In this document: piece by piece, positions 44,756-54,670 of the stretch | How the letters are laid out: each line of letters starts with the position of its first letter | Position numbering within the stretch: the first letter of the stretch is position 1 | Source of the DNA: Saprospiraceae bacterium | GTDB lineage: Bacteria > Bacteroidota > Bacteroidia > Chitinophagales > Saprospiraceae | NCBI GenBank assembly: GCA_028285545.1 | Contig: JANQPA010000077.1 | Coordinates: 62,001 to 126,000, forward strand | DNA length: 64,000 nucleotides | Direction of reading: 5' to 3' | Translations under genes and position numbers: made by a program | Notes under the pieces: generated by a model | Told to the model about the DNA's origin: nothing | Seen by the model: only the letters and a program-made list of their open reading frames with translations | Databases searched by the model: none

Positions 44756-45175
44756 TTAAATTGTTTCTCCTTCAGTTGTTGCGCAGCACTCCTCGTCTTC
44801 ACAATAGCAGTATTTTCTATTATAGAGATGAAGCAATACTAAGCTTATGGTAGGTAGGTAAATTATTTCTTCAACAAGGTGGAAGCCTTCAAATTTCTCA
44901 TTGAGAATGATAATTGCCAGGAAAATCCAGCTAATCGTTAGAGCATACTTGATCCATTGTCTGGAAGTATTTTTAACTGCCCAATACACTGCAAAAAAAG
45001 ATACTATAAGCATGATGACATCTATAAGGCCCCACCATAATGGGCTTTCTACATGGTGAACAGCTGCCTGCGCTATAAATAAATAAGGGGTAGCCAGACA
45101 ATGCAGCAGACATAAACCACTTGCCGCAGCTCCAACCAAGTCGGTTTTATTTTGTGCTAACTTAATACCTAACAT
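44756..45175 (-). CDS. MerC-like membrane protein (paralogue 2)
   Basis: 139 residues, four membrane helices. Signature SGLCLLHCLATP in TM1. The C-terminal cytoplasmic tail has a Cys cluster, KYCYCEDEECC, a probable extra metal site absent in the other two paralogues. Encoded between two COG0523 GTPases at 6-19 bp spacing, so it may pass metal to or from them. Confidence 0.87.
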   Translation of the reverse strand: MLGIKLAQNKTDLVGAAASGLCLLHCLATPYLFIAQAAVHHVESPLWWGLIDVIMLIVSFFAVYWAVKNTSRQWIKYALTISWIFLAIIILNEKFEGFHLVEEIIYLPTISLVLLHLYNRKYCYCEDEECCATTEGETI

Positions 45176-45181
45176 ATTTTA

Positions 45182-46210
45182 TTATTTAAAATGGTTTTGC
45201 ATTTCTTTACTTAAACATCGGTTCAATAGCTTTTCTAATCCTTCCCTTTGCAAGTTTTTGCCAATGAATACGACCATACTTTTCCTAGTTTCTCCAGGCT
45301 TCCAGGGTCTGTAGACTTCAAAGTCCAATTGTTTGCCAACAGATTGGGCCAGGTATTGGTCATCGGAGCCTTCTATCCAAAAAAGTCCTTTCATCCGATA
45401 CAAGCCTGCCGATTGAAACATTAGATAAACAAAAAGATGGCGATCCAAAGAAGCAGGATCAAAGGGTTTATCAAAGATGAAGGTCTGGGAATTAATTTCC
45501 TTAGTGTGTTCGTGATGATGGTGTGAATGGGGTTTTTGAATGGGGAATTGATCTTCTTCAACCCCACTTATCAATGGATTGGTTTGAAGAAATATTTCCT
45601 CCATTTTGGAATTTTTTTGATCAAAATTGATACTCGGAAAGTCATTTTTATTTCCCAGCATAATTTTTGCAATGGGGTTGATTTGCTGTAGTTTTTCTAC
45701 TAAAAAATCAACTTGCTCTTCTACAACCAAGTCGGTTTTATTTATCAGCAAAACGTCACAGAAGGCAACCTGCCCTTTTGCTTCTTCGGTTTCCCTCAGG
45801 TGCTCCTCAATCATCAGGGAATCCACTAAACAAACAATTCCTCTGAGGGGAAATTGTTTTTTGACCATAGGATGAGCGATGAAAGGTTGTGCAAGTCCTG
45901 TTGGATCTGCCACCCCAGTAGCCTCAATAATGATTTCATCAAACTCCTCTCTTCTATCAAATAGTTCGTTTAGGATGTCATATAAATTGTCATTAAGCGT
46001 ACAGCACAAACAGCCATTATTCAATTCTACAATGGTCTCATCAGAATGTACGACAAGTTCTCCGTCAATACCCTGTTCGCCAAATTCATTCTCGATGATG
46101 GCATATCGAACATTTTTGTTTTCTTGAAGTATGTGGTTAAGAAAAGTTGTTTTTCCTACCCCGAGGAAGCCTGTCAGTATGGTTACTGGTAGTTTTTTTG
46201 TGTTTTCCAT
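45182..46210 (-). CDS. COG0523 GTPase, paralogue 2, with His-rich linker
   Basis: 342 residues. GFLGVGKTT, GCLCCTL, IIEATGVADP, NKTDL; a His-rich linker KPHSHHHHEH near 228-237, then a CobW_C domain. Typical zinc-chaperone GTPase. It follows the DUF1826 gene by 4 bp, a pairing known from zinc-limitation clusters of other bacteria. Confidence 0.95.
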   Translation of the reverse strand: MENTKKLPVTILTGFLGVGKTTFLNHILQENKNVRYAIIENEFGEQGIDGELVVHSDETIVELNNGCLCCTLNDNLYDILNELFDRREEFDEIIIEATGVADPTGLAQPFIAHPMVKKQFPLRGIVCLVDSLMIEEHLRETEEAKGQVAFCDVLLINKTDLVVEEQVDFLVEKLQQINPIAKIMLGNKNDFPSINFDQKNSKMEEIFLQTNPLISGVEEDQFPIQKPHSHHHHEHTKEINSQTFIFDKPFDPASLDRHLFVYLMFQSAGLYRMKGLFWIEGSDDQYLAQSVGKQLDFEVYRPWKPGETRKSMVVFIGKNLQREGLEKLLNRCLSKEMQNHFK

Positions 46211-46214
46211 TTCC

Positions 46215-46856
46215 TTAAAAACTTAACGACTCATTCGTATCAATTCTCAACAAAAGTCTTTTTTCACCATTTTCTTCAATTGTTGGACTGCGATGAACAA
46301 TAGGATTGGCATCTGGATAAAGTGCCCCCTTTAAAATAATGACATCACCAGTTCGAGCTTGTTGAACTAGACTTTCATCCTTAACTATCTGCTCATTATT
46401 CCCCTGTTTAATGAATGCCTTATGGTTCACTATCTCATCAGGAAGCCATAAGGTCCCTTGTCCTACATAAGTACAAAGCAAACGCAGTGAGTTAAGATCA
46501 GTATGATACCTTCGGCACATGTTATTATTTACGGTTGTAAATAAAAGTCGAAATGATTTAACTCCTGATATCTGCTTAAAGAGGATTAATTGTTCCGAAA
46601 TATCTTTTAGAAGGCCGGTGCCATGACCTACATAGGTTTCGAAATATTCTTGGAGAGCAGAGAGAATCTCTGAATCCAGTCCGCTTGTTTTAAATTCTAT
46701 TGGTTTTGCCATTGTTTGAGTCAATTCCTCTTGAAGCAGGCTTAAGTCCCGTTGATAAACAGCAATATTTTTTGATTGCTTTTGGATGTCACGCAATACG
46801 ATGGGGTCTTGTCCTATTGCTGCATTTGAAAAAGTTTCTACTGATGTATGATGCAT
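46215..46856 (-). CDS. DUF1826-family protein
   Basis: 213 residues, soluble. Recognised by the stretch NNNMCRRYHTDLNSLRLLCTY and by a later VIILKG and HRSP. DUF1826 proteins recur with COG0523 GTPases; the YHTD...HRSP pattern recalls a cupin-like or 2-oxoglutarate-oxygenase-like metal centre, but no activity is established to my knowledge. Member of the Zur-like operon from 50922. Confidence 0.85.
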   Translation of the reverse strand: MHHTSVETFSNAAIGQDPIVLRDIQKQSKNIAVYQRDLSLLQEELTQTMAKPIEFKTSGLDSEILSALQEYFETYVGHGTGLLKDISEQLILFKQISGVKSFRLLFTTVNNNMCRRYHTDLNSLRLLCTYVGQGTLWLPDEIVNHKAFIKQGNNEQIVKDESLVQQARTGDVIILKGALYPDANPIVHRSPTIEENGEKRLLLRIDTNESLSF

Positions 46857-46941
46857 GATAAAGTTGCTTGTTAAGAATTCTGAAGTCTATGATCCTGTTG
46901 CTTATCCAAGAATCCCAATCCGGTTCTTAAGGGTTTATGAT

Positions 46942-47427
46942 TTAAGGCTTAATAGAGGCGGCTGGGCGAGCTGCTTTTAAGATGTAACTGCAATGATCAA
47001 AATCTGAATCGTTTAGGATCAACTCCCCCTCAAATCGAATTCGTTCATCCATACTAATATGTTTGGCTAGTTTTTTATCTATCTGGAGTTCGACTACCGA
47101 TTCTGGTCCTGCTCCTCCACAAAAGAAACAAGATGAATAAGGATATCTGGACAGAACATGAAAATTTCTTTCTGGATCGACTGGAATAAAATATCCTTCC
47201 AGAACAACTTTTTTGTTCTGAAAAGCTTTGGCTTTTTCTCCAAAAATGGGAACAAGCCAGTACCATTTTGCCTTTTCATCATACACCTCTTTGAAGGTAA
47301 CATCAGAAAGGGTTACCCAACTTAATGATTTTTGACCAGCCAATATCACTGGACTAAAAAAGAGAAAGATGAAAATGCTCAGGACGATTAGTTCAATGTT
47401 TTTTTTATTTTTTATCGATGTTGGCAT
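46942..47427 (-). CDS. Secreted CFFCG-motif protein (paralogue 2)
   Basis: 161 residues with an N-terminal signal or anchor helix (about 12-30). Same family as 33984 and 56632: WVTLSDVTF, WYWLVPIFG, VVLEGYFIPVD, SRYPYSSCFFCGGAGPE and SDFDHCSYI. It has the CxxC pair plus a further Cys in the last motif. It sits between ABC module 2 and the DUF1826-COG0523-MerC genes in one probable operon. Confidence 0.87.
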   Translation of the reverse strand: MPTSIKNKKNIELIVLSIFIFLFFSPVILAGQKSLSWVTLSDVTFKEVYDEKAKWYWLVPIFGEKAKAFQNKKVVLEGYFIPVDPERNFHVLSRYPYSSCFFCGGAGPESVVELQIDKKLAKHISMDERIRFEGELILNDSDFDHCSYILKAARPAASIKP

Positions 47428-47491
47428 AAACCTATTTTTTAATGAATCAATAAAGTCTTAGTATTTTGAGTAAGCACTTAAGACACTGTTT

Positions 47492-48808
47492 TTAGGGTGT
47501 TAAATTTTGCTTATAGTTCAAATACTTCTCTTTGTCTACTTTCACAGCTCCCCAGGTATCTAATACCAAGGCTTTTACCTGTAAGTCTATCATTGATTGA
47601 ATTTCCTTGCGGTATTTTTGATAATCATGATAATGTGTTCCTGAAAAAGCATTGAGTTTGTTTTGAAAAAAAGTGACGGGATTGAACCAATTGTACGAAC
47701 GAATGAGGTCGTTCTTAGCACTATTGCTCTTTTCAATGGTGTTGAAACTTTTCTTATTCAGGTCATTTGTAAGTGCAGCTCCAGAACGATTCATTGCCAG
47801 ATTCATTTTAGTACTGTCTTGAGCAACAGGGCTATTGAGGATTTCAGGAAACAAAGCGTTTAAGCGCGCTTGAAATACACTATCTGGTTGCTTAAAGAGT
47901 TGCTCTCTTTCATCTCTTTGGGCATCTATAAACTCAGTCATCAGATTGGCTGGGTGTTGTAAACTAACCCATTGATGAACTGCAGCGGGGATGATGAAGG
48001 CAAACAGCAACCAGGTTCCGACCATTTTCAGAGTATTTCCTATGCTGCTTTTCCCTCTAAAGAGAATAAAAGTAAATGCAAAAATCCATAAAAAGAGATA
48101 AGCAGAAGCCATAAAGAAAATTTGCAAAAAGGCATCTGTTGACCCCTTAAAAACGTTGGTAAGCAGGGCTCCATAAACCATCAAGCCAAAAAGAACAAAT
48201 AAAAGAAGAACTGAATAAAAGGTAACTCTGGCCAGCAACCAAGGTGTTTTTGAGCCTGTTTGGGCATAAATTAAGGGGAGGAATCCTGCATCAGCTTCTG
48301 CACCTTTAATGTTGTATAGCCATATCAACAAAAGCAAAGGCATGAGATATAACATTACAAATGAAAAATCTAAAGTGCCTGATTGCAGTCGCTCTGGGTT
48401 GGCAATTTCTTCGGCCATGTCTGTATCATAAGGACTACTTTGAAAAGTTACCCGTTTGTAGTAACCATATTGCTCTGCCTGACCAATGTTATAAACGATG
48501 GCTGGAGAAGGCGATTTAAAATGATATATGGGGCTATACCAAACGGCCCAAAAAGGAGTAGTCACATCAATCCAGGGGCGATCTTCGGGACCCTTTTGGC
48601 CTTTTTCGTAATAAACAAGAGTTTCCTGATAGTCCTCTTCTGCTTTTTTATTGATGCTTTCAATTTCTGACATTTGCCTATTGTATAGGTTTGCACCATT
48701 ATGTAAAGCATAAACCCCAGCTACAATAAAAAGTACTAAGGCTACTATTTTAAACGGACTATGCGCAAAATGCTTCCATTCATAAACACATATTGTAAAC
48801 CAATTCAT
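47492..48808 (-). CDS. ABC-2 (NosY/DUF3526-like) permease, type B (module 2)
   Basis: 438 residues. TM1 about 18-36; outer PAIVYNIGQAEQY; NPERLQSGTLDFSFVMLYLMP (TM2); an EADAGFLPLIYAQ loop facing the ATPase. Like the type B gene at 39775 it lacks a clear last TM after the second large domain. Overlaps the type A gene by 4 bp. Confidence 0.85.
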   Translation of the reverse strand: MNWFTICVYEWKHFAHSPFKIVALVLFIVAGVYALHNGANLYNRQMSEIESINKKAEEDYQETLVYYEKGQKGPEDRPWIDVTTPFWAVWYSPIYHFKSPSPAIVYNIGQAEQYGYYKRVTFQSSPYDTDMAEEIANPERLQSGTLDFSFVMLYLMPLLLLIWLYNIKGAEADAGFLPLIYAQTGSKTPWLLARVTFYSVLLLFVLFGLMVYGALLTNVFKGSTDAFLQIFFMASAYLFLWIFAFTFILFRGKSSIGNTLKMVGTWLLFAFIIPAAVHQWVSLQHPANLMTEFIDAQRDEREQLFKQPDSVFQARLNALFPEILNSPVAQDSTKMNLAMNRSGAALTNDLNKKSFNTIEKSNSAKNDLIRSYNWFNPVTFFQNKLNAFSGTHYHDYQKYRKEIQSMIDLQVKALVLDTWGAVKVDKEKYLNYKQNLTP

Positions 48809-50214
48809 ACGAGTTGCATTTTTCTAGTTCCATAAAAGAGCAAACTCAGGGTCAGTATAAACCACAGCAGCAGCAGCCCTACATCTAATAAGTAATGGTG
48901 AAAAATAGCTCCAAGGGCAGTTGGCTGATAATCAAAATCAGGCACTGATTTATAGAATTCATTATTTGCTTTCCAGCCCCAATCACCAGTCTTTGAGCCT
49001 CCATAAGCATGCTTATCATTGAGAATTTTGATGAATTCCCTTCGATAAGTTTCAACCTGCAACAAAAATTCCTGGTGGTGCATATTGTCGGTTGCAGCAA
49101 ATCCCATACTGGCATTTTGAAGAGAAATGAAGGGGTTAAATAAACCTGCTATTTGCATGCTTTGTTTTTGTTGGGTAAAAACTGTACGCATGTTTCCAAA
49201 ATGCTTATCCCAAACCTGATTGCCATATTCTTCATCCGCCTGCATCCGAATTCCATCATAATTTATCGGAAGCTTGTAAAGGCTATCCACCCCATACTCT
49301 GCCATTACCTCTTTTTCAAGCTCTTTTCCCCTTTCATCAGCTGGATTATGCCCGTCTATACCTTTTGAACGGTCTTCTCTCATGGCAGCTTTAAATTCGT
49401 TTCTACTGGGTAGCGGATGCCATTTCTCTACACTGCTTAAAAGGACACTGGGCAAGAAAACAGACCAAAACATCCATATACCCAGCATGGAAGTCAGAGC
49501 AACAGTCGAATTCTGCCAACGAGCAGAAAAGAAAACAGTTAGTCCAGTAATGATGAAATAGTAAAGAGCATAAGAAACAAAAACCATAAGGCTTCTGAAT
49601 AGGGTATCGCCACTAAGATTTTGGATATTCAGTAAACTATACGTAGCCACTACCAAGGCTAGAAGCAGAACTCCATATAACCATACGGCAACTGTTTTTG
49701 CTAAAACAATTCGGATGGGAGAAGCTCCCTGCAGAACCAATAATTTTAGTCTGCCACTCTGTTTTTCGCTGCTTACCGCATTAAATGCCAAAAATATGAG
49801 TAATAAGGGGACGATAAATTTTAACAAAAGTGAACTTTTTAGTTTCCCAAATCGAGAAATGGCTTGCATTTGGGAAGCCTCTGAATGCACCATTTCATTT
49901 TGGACGTGCCCCTCAACCCGAAGCATATTGCCTGTAACGCTACTTACTCCTTCATCCAGACTACTCAACAGGTTGGAGGGTTTAAACACATAGGTACCAT
50001 AATGGGCCGCACTGTGTGGATTCATTGCCTCTATACTTTCCCATTGTTCACGTAGGTGCTTCTTTGCCGTTTCGGATGCTTTTAATTCTTTTTGATTTTG
50101 ATAGTTCCCTAATATTATAGAAAACAAGAACACCATAACAAAGCCTATACTTAGACCTACCAACATTCTGGTGCGGCGAAGATAGAGCCATTCGTTTTTG
50201 ATAATTTGCCACAT
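48805..50214 (-). CDS. ABC-2 (NosY/DUF3526-like) permease, type A (module 2)
   Basis: 469 residues. TM1 about 18-38; outer motif NPHSAAHYGTYVFKP and VEGHVQNE; RFGKLKSSLLLKFIVPLLL (TM2); SSEKQSGRLKLLVLQG; a later GIDGHNPADERG segment; C-terminal TM about 438-460. It begins 6 bp after the ATPase gene. Confidence 0.87.
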   Translation of the reverse strand: MWQIIKNEWLYLRRTRMLVGLSIGFVMVFLFSIILGNYQNQKELKASETAKKHLREQWESIEAMNPHSAAHYGTYVFKPSNLLSSLDEGVSSVTGNMLRVEGHVQNEMVHSEASQMQAISRFGKLKSSLLLKFIVPLLLIFLAFNAVSSEKQSGRLKLLVLQGASPIRIVLAKTVAVWLYGVLLLALVVATYSLLNIQNLSGDTLFRSLMVFVSYALYYFIITGLTVFFSARWQNSTVALTSMLGIWMFWSVFLPSVLLSSVEKWHPLPSRNEFKAAMREDRSKGIDGHNPADERGKELEKEVMAEYGVDSLYKLPINYDGIRMQADEEYGNQVWDKHFGNMRTVFTQQKQSMQIAGLFNPFISLQNASMGFAATDNMHHQEFLLQVETYRREFIKILNDKHAYGGSKTGDWGWKANNEFYKSVPDFDYQPTALGAIFHHYLLDVGLLLLWFILTLSLLFYGTRKMQLV

Positions 50215-50220
50215 AGCTTG

Positions 50221-50922
50221 TTAGTTTTGAATGTATTCCAAATAGATTTTTTCTAATTCATTAGCACTAACCTCTTCACTTCGCAGCTCTTTTACCAGTT
50301 CACCTTTTCTTAGAATACCAATTCGATGACAAACTTCCCGTACCCGAAAAATATCATGGGAAGCCATAAGAATAGTTGCCCCTTCTGAAGCTAATTTTTT
50401 TAGCAATACCGACAATTCGTTGCTTGCTCGAGGATCGAGTCCACTAGCTGGTTCATCCAGGAGATAAACTTTGGCCTTTTTTGCATAGGCGATGGCAATA
50501 CCCACTTTTTGGCGCATGCCTTTAGAGTATTCAGCTACTTTTTGCTGATGGTCCTCACTTGGCAGTCCGCAAATATTTAGGAATTCTTGTAATTCAGATT
50601 TAGTATATTTTAAGCCGCTCAAACGGCAGAAATAATCTAAATTTTCTAAACCTGATAAATAAGGGTATAAATTGACATTTTCAGGTATATAACCAATGTG
50701 CTTACGAAGCTCCTTTGATGATTGATTAATATCTTTTTCGAGTACACTTATCGTTCCTGAATCAGGTTTTAGGAAACCTAAAAGCATATTAATTGTAGTG
50801 GATTTACCGGCACCATTTGCCCCAAGTAAACCCAATATTTCACCCTGTTCTACTTGTAAAGTAAGGTTTTGTACCGCAGGCTTTCCTTTGAAGGCTTTAT
50901 GGGCTTGTTGGATATTTATCAT
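50221..50922 (-). CDS. ABC-2-type transporter ATPase (module 2)
   Basis: 233 residues from the ATG at 50922 (MINIQQAHKAF). A longer frame up to 50991 exists, but it would begin inside the operator and add an unlikely leader. Walker A GANGAGKST, YSKGMRQKVG, VYLLDEPASGLDP, MASHD. First gene of the longest unit of the island (ATPase, two permeases, CFFCG protein, DUF1826, COG0523, MerC, COG0523). Confidence 0.93.
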   Translation of the reverse strand: MINIQQAHKAFKGKPAVQNLTLQVEQGEILGLLGANGAGKSTTINMLLGFLKPDSGTISVLEKDINQSSKELRKHIGYIPENVNLYPYLSGLENLDYFCRLSGLKYTKSELQEFLNICGLPSEDHQQKVAEYSKGMRQKVGIAIAYAKKAKVYLLDEPASGLDPRASNELSVLLKKLASEGATILMASHDIFRVREVCHRIGILRKGELVKELRSEEVSANELEKIYLEYIQN

Positions 50923-50939
50923 TTCGAAGGATATTTTAA

Positions 50940-50991
50940 TTGCAACAATGTTGCAAAATAACAAAAAAATACAATTGCGCTTGAGTTGCAA
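50940..50991 (-). promoter_or_regulatory. Twin Zur-like operator before ABC module 2
   Basis: TTGCAACAATGTTGCAA (50940-50956), a perfect palindrome but for the centre, and TTGCGCTTGAGTTGCAA (50975-50991), centres 35 bp apart. The second box is nested in a longer AT-rich inverted repeat (about 50964-51003). Confidence 0.8.
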
Positions 50992-51145
50992 TTGTATTTT
51001 TTTATTATTCTCTTAATGTTCCGGTTAGAAACCTGGAGGGCTATCTAAGTAGTTCACTTTATTTCCTTACCACACCTTTTGGTCTTACTGCTTAATTTCC
51101 TTTAGGCAAGCTTATTTTTAGTCTATCAAAGAATTGATTGAAGGT

Positions 51146-52501
51146 TTAATAAACTCTACTTTCTCGCCTCATATTTAGTAAAGAAAGACCAAAAAATATC
51201 AAAATTAGAATAATCAACGGCAAGAAAATTTGTCTAAAATTAACTTTTGAACTTAATGAAAAGTAACCTGGAGTGAACTGACTCCAATCAACTTCCTTAC
51301 CATTTACATTGGAAAATATCTTTGGGTAGAAATACAGACGTGTTTGTTCATGAAAATCATTCAAATACTGTAGGTAATACATATGATTTGACAAACTGGT
51401 ATTCGCTAAATCATTGAAAGCTAATTGGGTATGGATCGAAGGTATGAATTGGCCCCATTTTCTACTCATTTGTTCCCTTTGTAGTATTTTGGTCCGCATC
51501 ATCTCGCTCTCCTTGCTGGATTCTTCATCTCCCAGATATTGCATAGCATAATACCATAACCAGTTAAAACCCTCTTCAGGTGGATAGCCATATGATTCAA
51601 ATTGAGGATAGCGGGCATAAAATTTTTCCATCGTTTCACGCTTATTCGTATCCCATTTTTGATGGTATCCATCGCGTTGCTTAATGTTAGTAGTAAAAGC
51701 TTCAGGTACAGGATATTTAGTTACTACAAAATTGTTTATCGTAGCTGGAAGCAAGACAACTAAAGTTAACCAAATGGACAGCAGAGCAAGGGCATTGAAA
51801 CTAGAATTTCGTTTTAAGCTAATGATCCAAAAACTCAAACTAAACCAGAATAAAATATAAAGTAAGCCGGTTACAAAAAATGCTAAAAATGCCATTCCAA
51901 AGGGGATACTTAGGATAAGCCCAGCTAAAACAAACAAAATACACATTGCTAATAGCAAAAGAATTACTCTAACCGACAACTTAGCAAGAAGGAATTGGAG
52001 TCTTGATTTGGACATGATGCGCACCAGGCGCCAGGTACCAGTCTCCTCCTCTTCAGATTTAAGACTAAAAGTAAACGCAATAATTAGGAGTGGAAATACA
52101 TATAAAAGAATGAAACTCAAATCTAAATTACCAAATAGCAATTTTGTTGGATTCACTAAGTCAGAATCATATTTTTGGCCTTCAAGGGTAAGAATACTTA
52201 CACTTTGAACACTAGGATTGACATCTTTCTGCCCAATTGATAAGGCCGCTAAGGGGCTTACTTCGCTAATGACCGCAAATTTTAAATAATAGAGCAATAA
52301 ACCAATGTCTTCACTGTGCAATTCAACATTTCGCTGAATGTGCTCAAGTTGTTTTTCTGTTACATGAGATCCGATTCTTTCCTGGCCCTTCAAAAACTGT
52401 TTTCCAATTGAGATACTAATGACCCCTAAAATTAAAACAAGAAAAAGCCCAAGTTTACAGGTGTTTGTTCTCAAAAATTGTTTGAACATGTATTTATACA
52501 T
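51146..52501 (-). CDS. ABC-2 (NosY/DUF3526-like) permease, type B (module 3)
   Basis: 451 residues. TM1 about 18-35; AALSIGQKDVNP; NPTKLLFGNLDLSFILLYVFP (TM2); SEEEETGTWRLVR; last TM about 423-442. It starts 3 bp after its type A partner. A second in-frame ATG four codons later is equally possible. Confidence 0.85.
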   Translation of the reverse strand: MYKYMFKQFLRTNTCKLGLFLVLILGVISISIGKQFLKGQERIGSHVTEKQLEHIQRNVELHSEDIGLLLYYLKFAVISEVSPLAALSIGQKDVNPSVQSVSILTLEGQKYDSDLVNPTKLLFGNLDLSFILLYVFPLLIIAFTFSLKSEEEETGTWRLVRIMSKSRLQFLLAKLSVRVILLLLAMCILFVLAGLILSIPFGMAFLAFFVTGLLYILFWFSLSFWIISLKRNSSFNALALLSIWLTLVVLLPATINNFVVTKYPVPEAFTTNIKQRDGYHQKWDTNKRETMEKFYARYPQFESYGYPPEEGFNWLWYYAMQYLGDEESSKESEMMRTKILQREQMSRKWGQFIPSIHTQLAFNDLANTSLSNHMYYLQYLNDFHEQTRLYFYPKIFSNVNGKEVDWSQFTPGYFSLSSKVNFRQIFLPLIILILIFFGLSLLNMRRESRVY

Positions 52502-52504
52502 GGC

Positions 52505-53944
52505 TTAAATCGCTTTTGCATTTTTAGAAAAATACCTTAAGAATAAAACCGAAATTCCAAGCCAGAGTATGACTGAAAAAATGGAAATGAACTCATACCT
52601 AAGTGCTGCTCCAATGGTAATGGGATTGAACTTAAAATCCGGGAATGACTTCCATTCAGACCGATCTACTACATTTAATTTTCCTTCTGAACTATTTACC
52701 CCTGCACTAATGTATTTCATCTGCAAGTCATTCATAGTTTGGGCAAGATTGTAACGGTAATCCTCAGCTTGTTTTTGGAAATCAACATAAGTTTCAAAAT
52801 CCGTACCGGAAAGTGTCATCGAAAGGTTTTTAATCGCTAAATAAGGATTAATCAGGGCTAAGGTTCTTGAAAGCATATTTTGCCTCCGATATTGATCGAG
52901 TAAATCGTTAAAGTGTCTGTTATAAATTTCTGTGCTAATCTTTTCCCCTTGACTCATTACAAAACCACTGTAATTAAAGGGTAATTCCGTTACTGAATTT
53001 ACATTATGAACCTTTAATACGGAATCCCTTAAATGGTTAAAATGAGGGTCATTTGGATCATGACTATCTCCATATTGGATAACTTCCTCTTCAATTGCTG
53101 CTCTGAACTCAAGTTTAGTAGGAGTTTCGTAAAAATATGCCCCTAATGCTTGTGAGGTTCGAGGTAGTAAAATGATCATTAAGAGCCAAAGTCCTAATAA
53201 AATAACTAGTGCATTTTTTGAAGAATGGCTGGCAGCAGACACTGAAATGGTAATCAAACAAATTATGAATGTGTAGGTCAAATATACAGTAGTGATCAGC
53301 CCTAATCTCATCCATTCATCTGTACCCGTATGTCCTTCAATAAGAAGCATGATGAAGGTGGTAATAAAAAATGGGAGTGTAAAGAGCAGGGCAATTCCCC
53401 AAAGTCCGATTGACTTTCCTACTAAAATTTCATTCCATTTTGCACCTTGAGTTAACAAAACTTTTAAAGTTCCGTTTTCTCGTTCAGCAGCAATGGCTCT
53501 ATAACCAATGAAAAAGATGATAAGAGGTAGAATGGTACTAAGAATCATGGCCATACTAAGTTCTCCAAATCGCAAAAGACTCGTTGAAAAACTAGCCTCA
53601 GAAAAGTTGACCATATTCTGTTTGTGGGCTTCCAGGAAAACTGCATTTCCAGTAAAGCTTTCAATTCCAAAATCAAAAAAACTCAAAGGATGTTTCAAAC
53701 GGAAGGCAAAAGTACCGAAGTGCGCCATACGGTGGGGGTGCTTATCTGGATTTGCTTCCCAACTTTCTCTGGCCATTTTCTGGTGATCCTCCCGAAAATG
53801 ATTTTGATCATGATAACTCATCCCACTAAAGGCAGCATAAATGAGAAGGATCACCACAATTCCCATCAAGAGATATATTGCCTTGGATTTAAATACATTT
53901 TTCCAAAACTGACCTGCAATCAATAGTAGTATATCTTTGCGCAT
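52505..53944 (-). CDS. ABC-2 (NosY/DUF3526-like) permease, type A (module 3)
   Basis: 479 residues. TM1 about 20-38; outer motif HPHRMAHFGTFAFR and LEAHKQN; RFGELSMAMILSTILPLII (TM2); AERENGTLKVLLTQG; C-terminal TM about 450-468. Pairs with the type B gene; follows the ATPase gene by 21 bp. Confidence 0.87.
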   Translation of the reverse strand: MRKDILLLIAGQFWKNVFKSKAIYLLMGIVVILLIYAAFSGMSYHDQNHFREDHQKMARESWEANPDKHPHRMAHFGTFAFRLKHPLSFFDFGIESFTGNAVFLEAHKQNMVNFSEASFSTSLLRFGELSMAMILSTILPLIIFFIGYRAIAAERENGTLKVLLTQGAKWNEILVGKSIGLWGIALLFTLPFFITTFIMLLIEGHTGTDEWMRLGLITTVYLTYTFIICLITISVSAASHSSKNALVILLGLWLLMIILLPRTSQALGAYFYETPTKLEFRAAIEEEVIQYGDSHDPNDPHFNHLRDSVLKVHNVNSVTELPFNYSGFVMSQGEKISTEIYNRHFNDLLDQYRRQNMLSRTLALINPYLAIKNLSMTLSGTDFETYVDFQKQAEDYRYNLAQTMNDLQMKYISAGVNSSEGKLNVVDRSEWKSFPDFKFNPITIGAALRYEFISIFSVILWLGISVLFLRYFSKNAKAI

Positions 53945-53965
53945 AGCTTGGTTTTAAATTTAAAC

Positions 53966-54658
53966 TCAAATGGTCTTTAGATAAAGCTGTTGTAGTTCGT
54001 TTGCACTGATATTATCAGTATCTGATGAGTGAACCAGTTTTCCTTCTTTCATGATGCCAATTCTAGTGCCTACATTTACGGCATTGAAAATATCATGAGT
54101 AGCCATAAAAATGGATTTACCTGCTGCGGCCAGTTCTTTACAGATGGAAGTAAATTCATCTGTTGACATAGGGTCTAATCCAGAAGTTGGTTCATCCATT
54201 AAGATTACTTCTGCTTTTTTTGAAAGTGCTATGGCAATACCTACTTTTTGGCGCATCCCTTTGGAATAAGAGGAAAGTTTTTTGGTATGGTCAGCTTCCT
54301 GAAGGCCAGCTTTTATTAATAATTCTGACAACTCTGCCTTACTATGTTTGTAACCTGCTAATCTGCTAAAAAAATCCAGATTTTCCAGGCCGTTTAAGTT
54401 ACCATAAAGCTGGACTACCTCGGGAATGTAGGCTATCCATTGATTGGTGTTTGATCCTGGTTTTACCTCTTCTCCATTGATTAAGGCAGCTCCACTTGTG
54501 GGTTTTATTAAGCCTAAGAACAAATTTATAGTTGTCGTTTTACCTGCGCCATTTTGACCAAGGAGGCAGAATATTTCCCCTGAGGCTACCGACAGATTTA
54601 AGTTGACAAGGGCATTTGTCCCTTCAAAAGTCTTTGACAAATTTTTTGCTTCTAACAT
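53966..54658 (-). CDS. ABC-2-type transporter ATPase (module 3)
   Basis: 230 residues. Walker A GQNGAGKTT, YSKGMRQKVG, VILMDEPTSGLDP, MATHD. Same family as the ATPases at 42484 and 50221. No Zur-like box precedes it; a hairpin separates it from the DUF418 gene, so its promoter is unclear or it relies on readthrough. Confidence 0.94.
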   Translation of the reverse strand: MLEAKNLSKTFEGTNALVNLNLSVASGEIFCLLGQNGAGKTTTINLFLGLIKPTSGAALINGEEVKPGSNTNQWIAYIPEVVQLYGNLNGLENLDFFSRLAGYKHSKAELSELLIKAGLQEADHTKKLSSYSKGMRQKVGIAIALSKKAEVILMDEPTSGLDPMSTDEFTSICKELAAAGKSIFMATHDIFNAVNVGTRIGIMKEGKLVHSSDTDNISANELQQLYLKTI

Positions 54659-54670
54659 TACAGATTTTTT

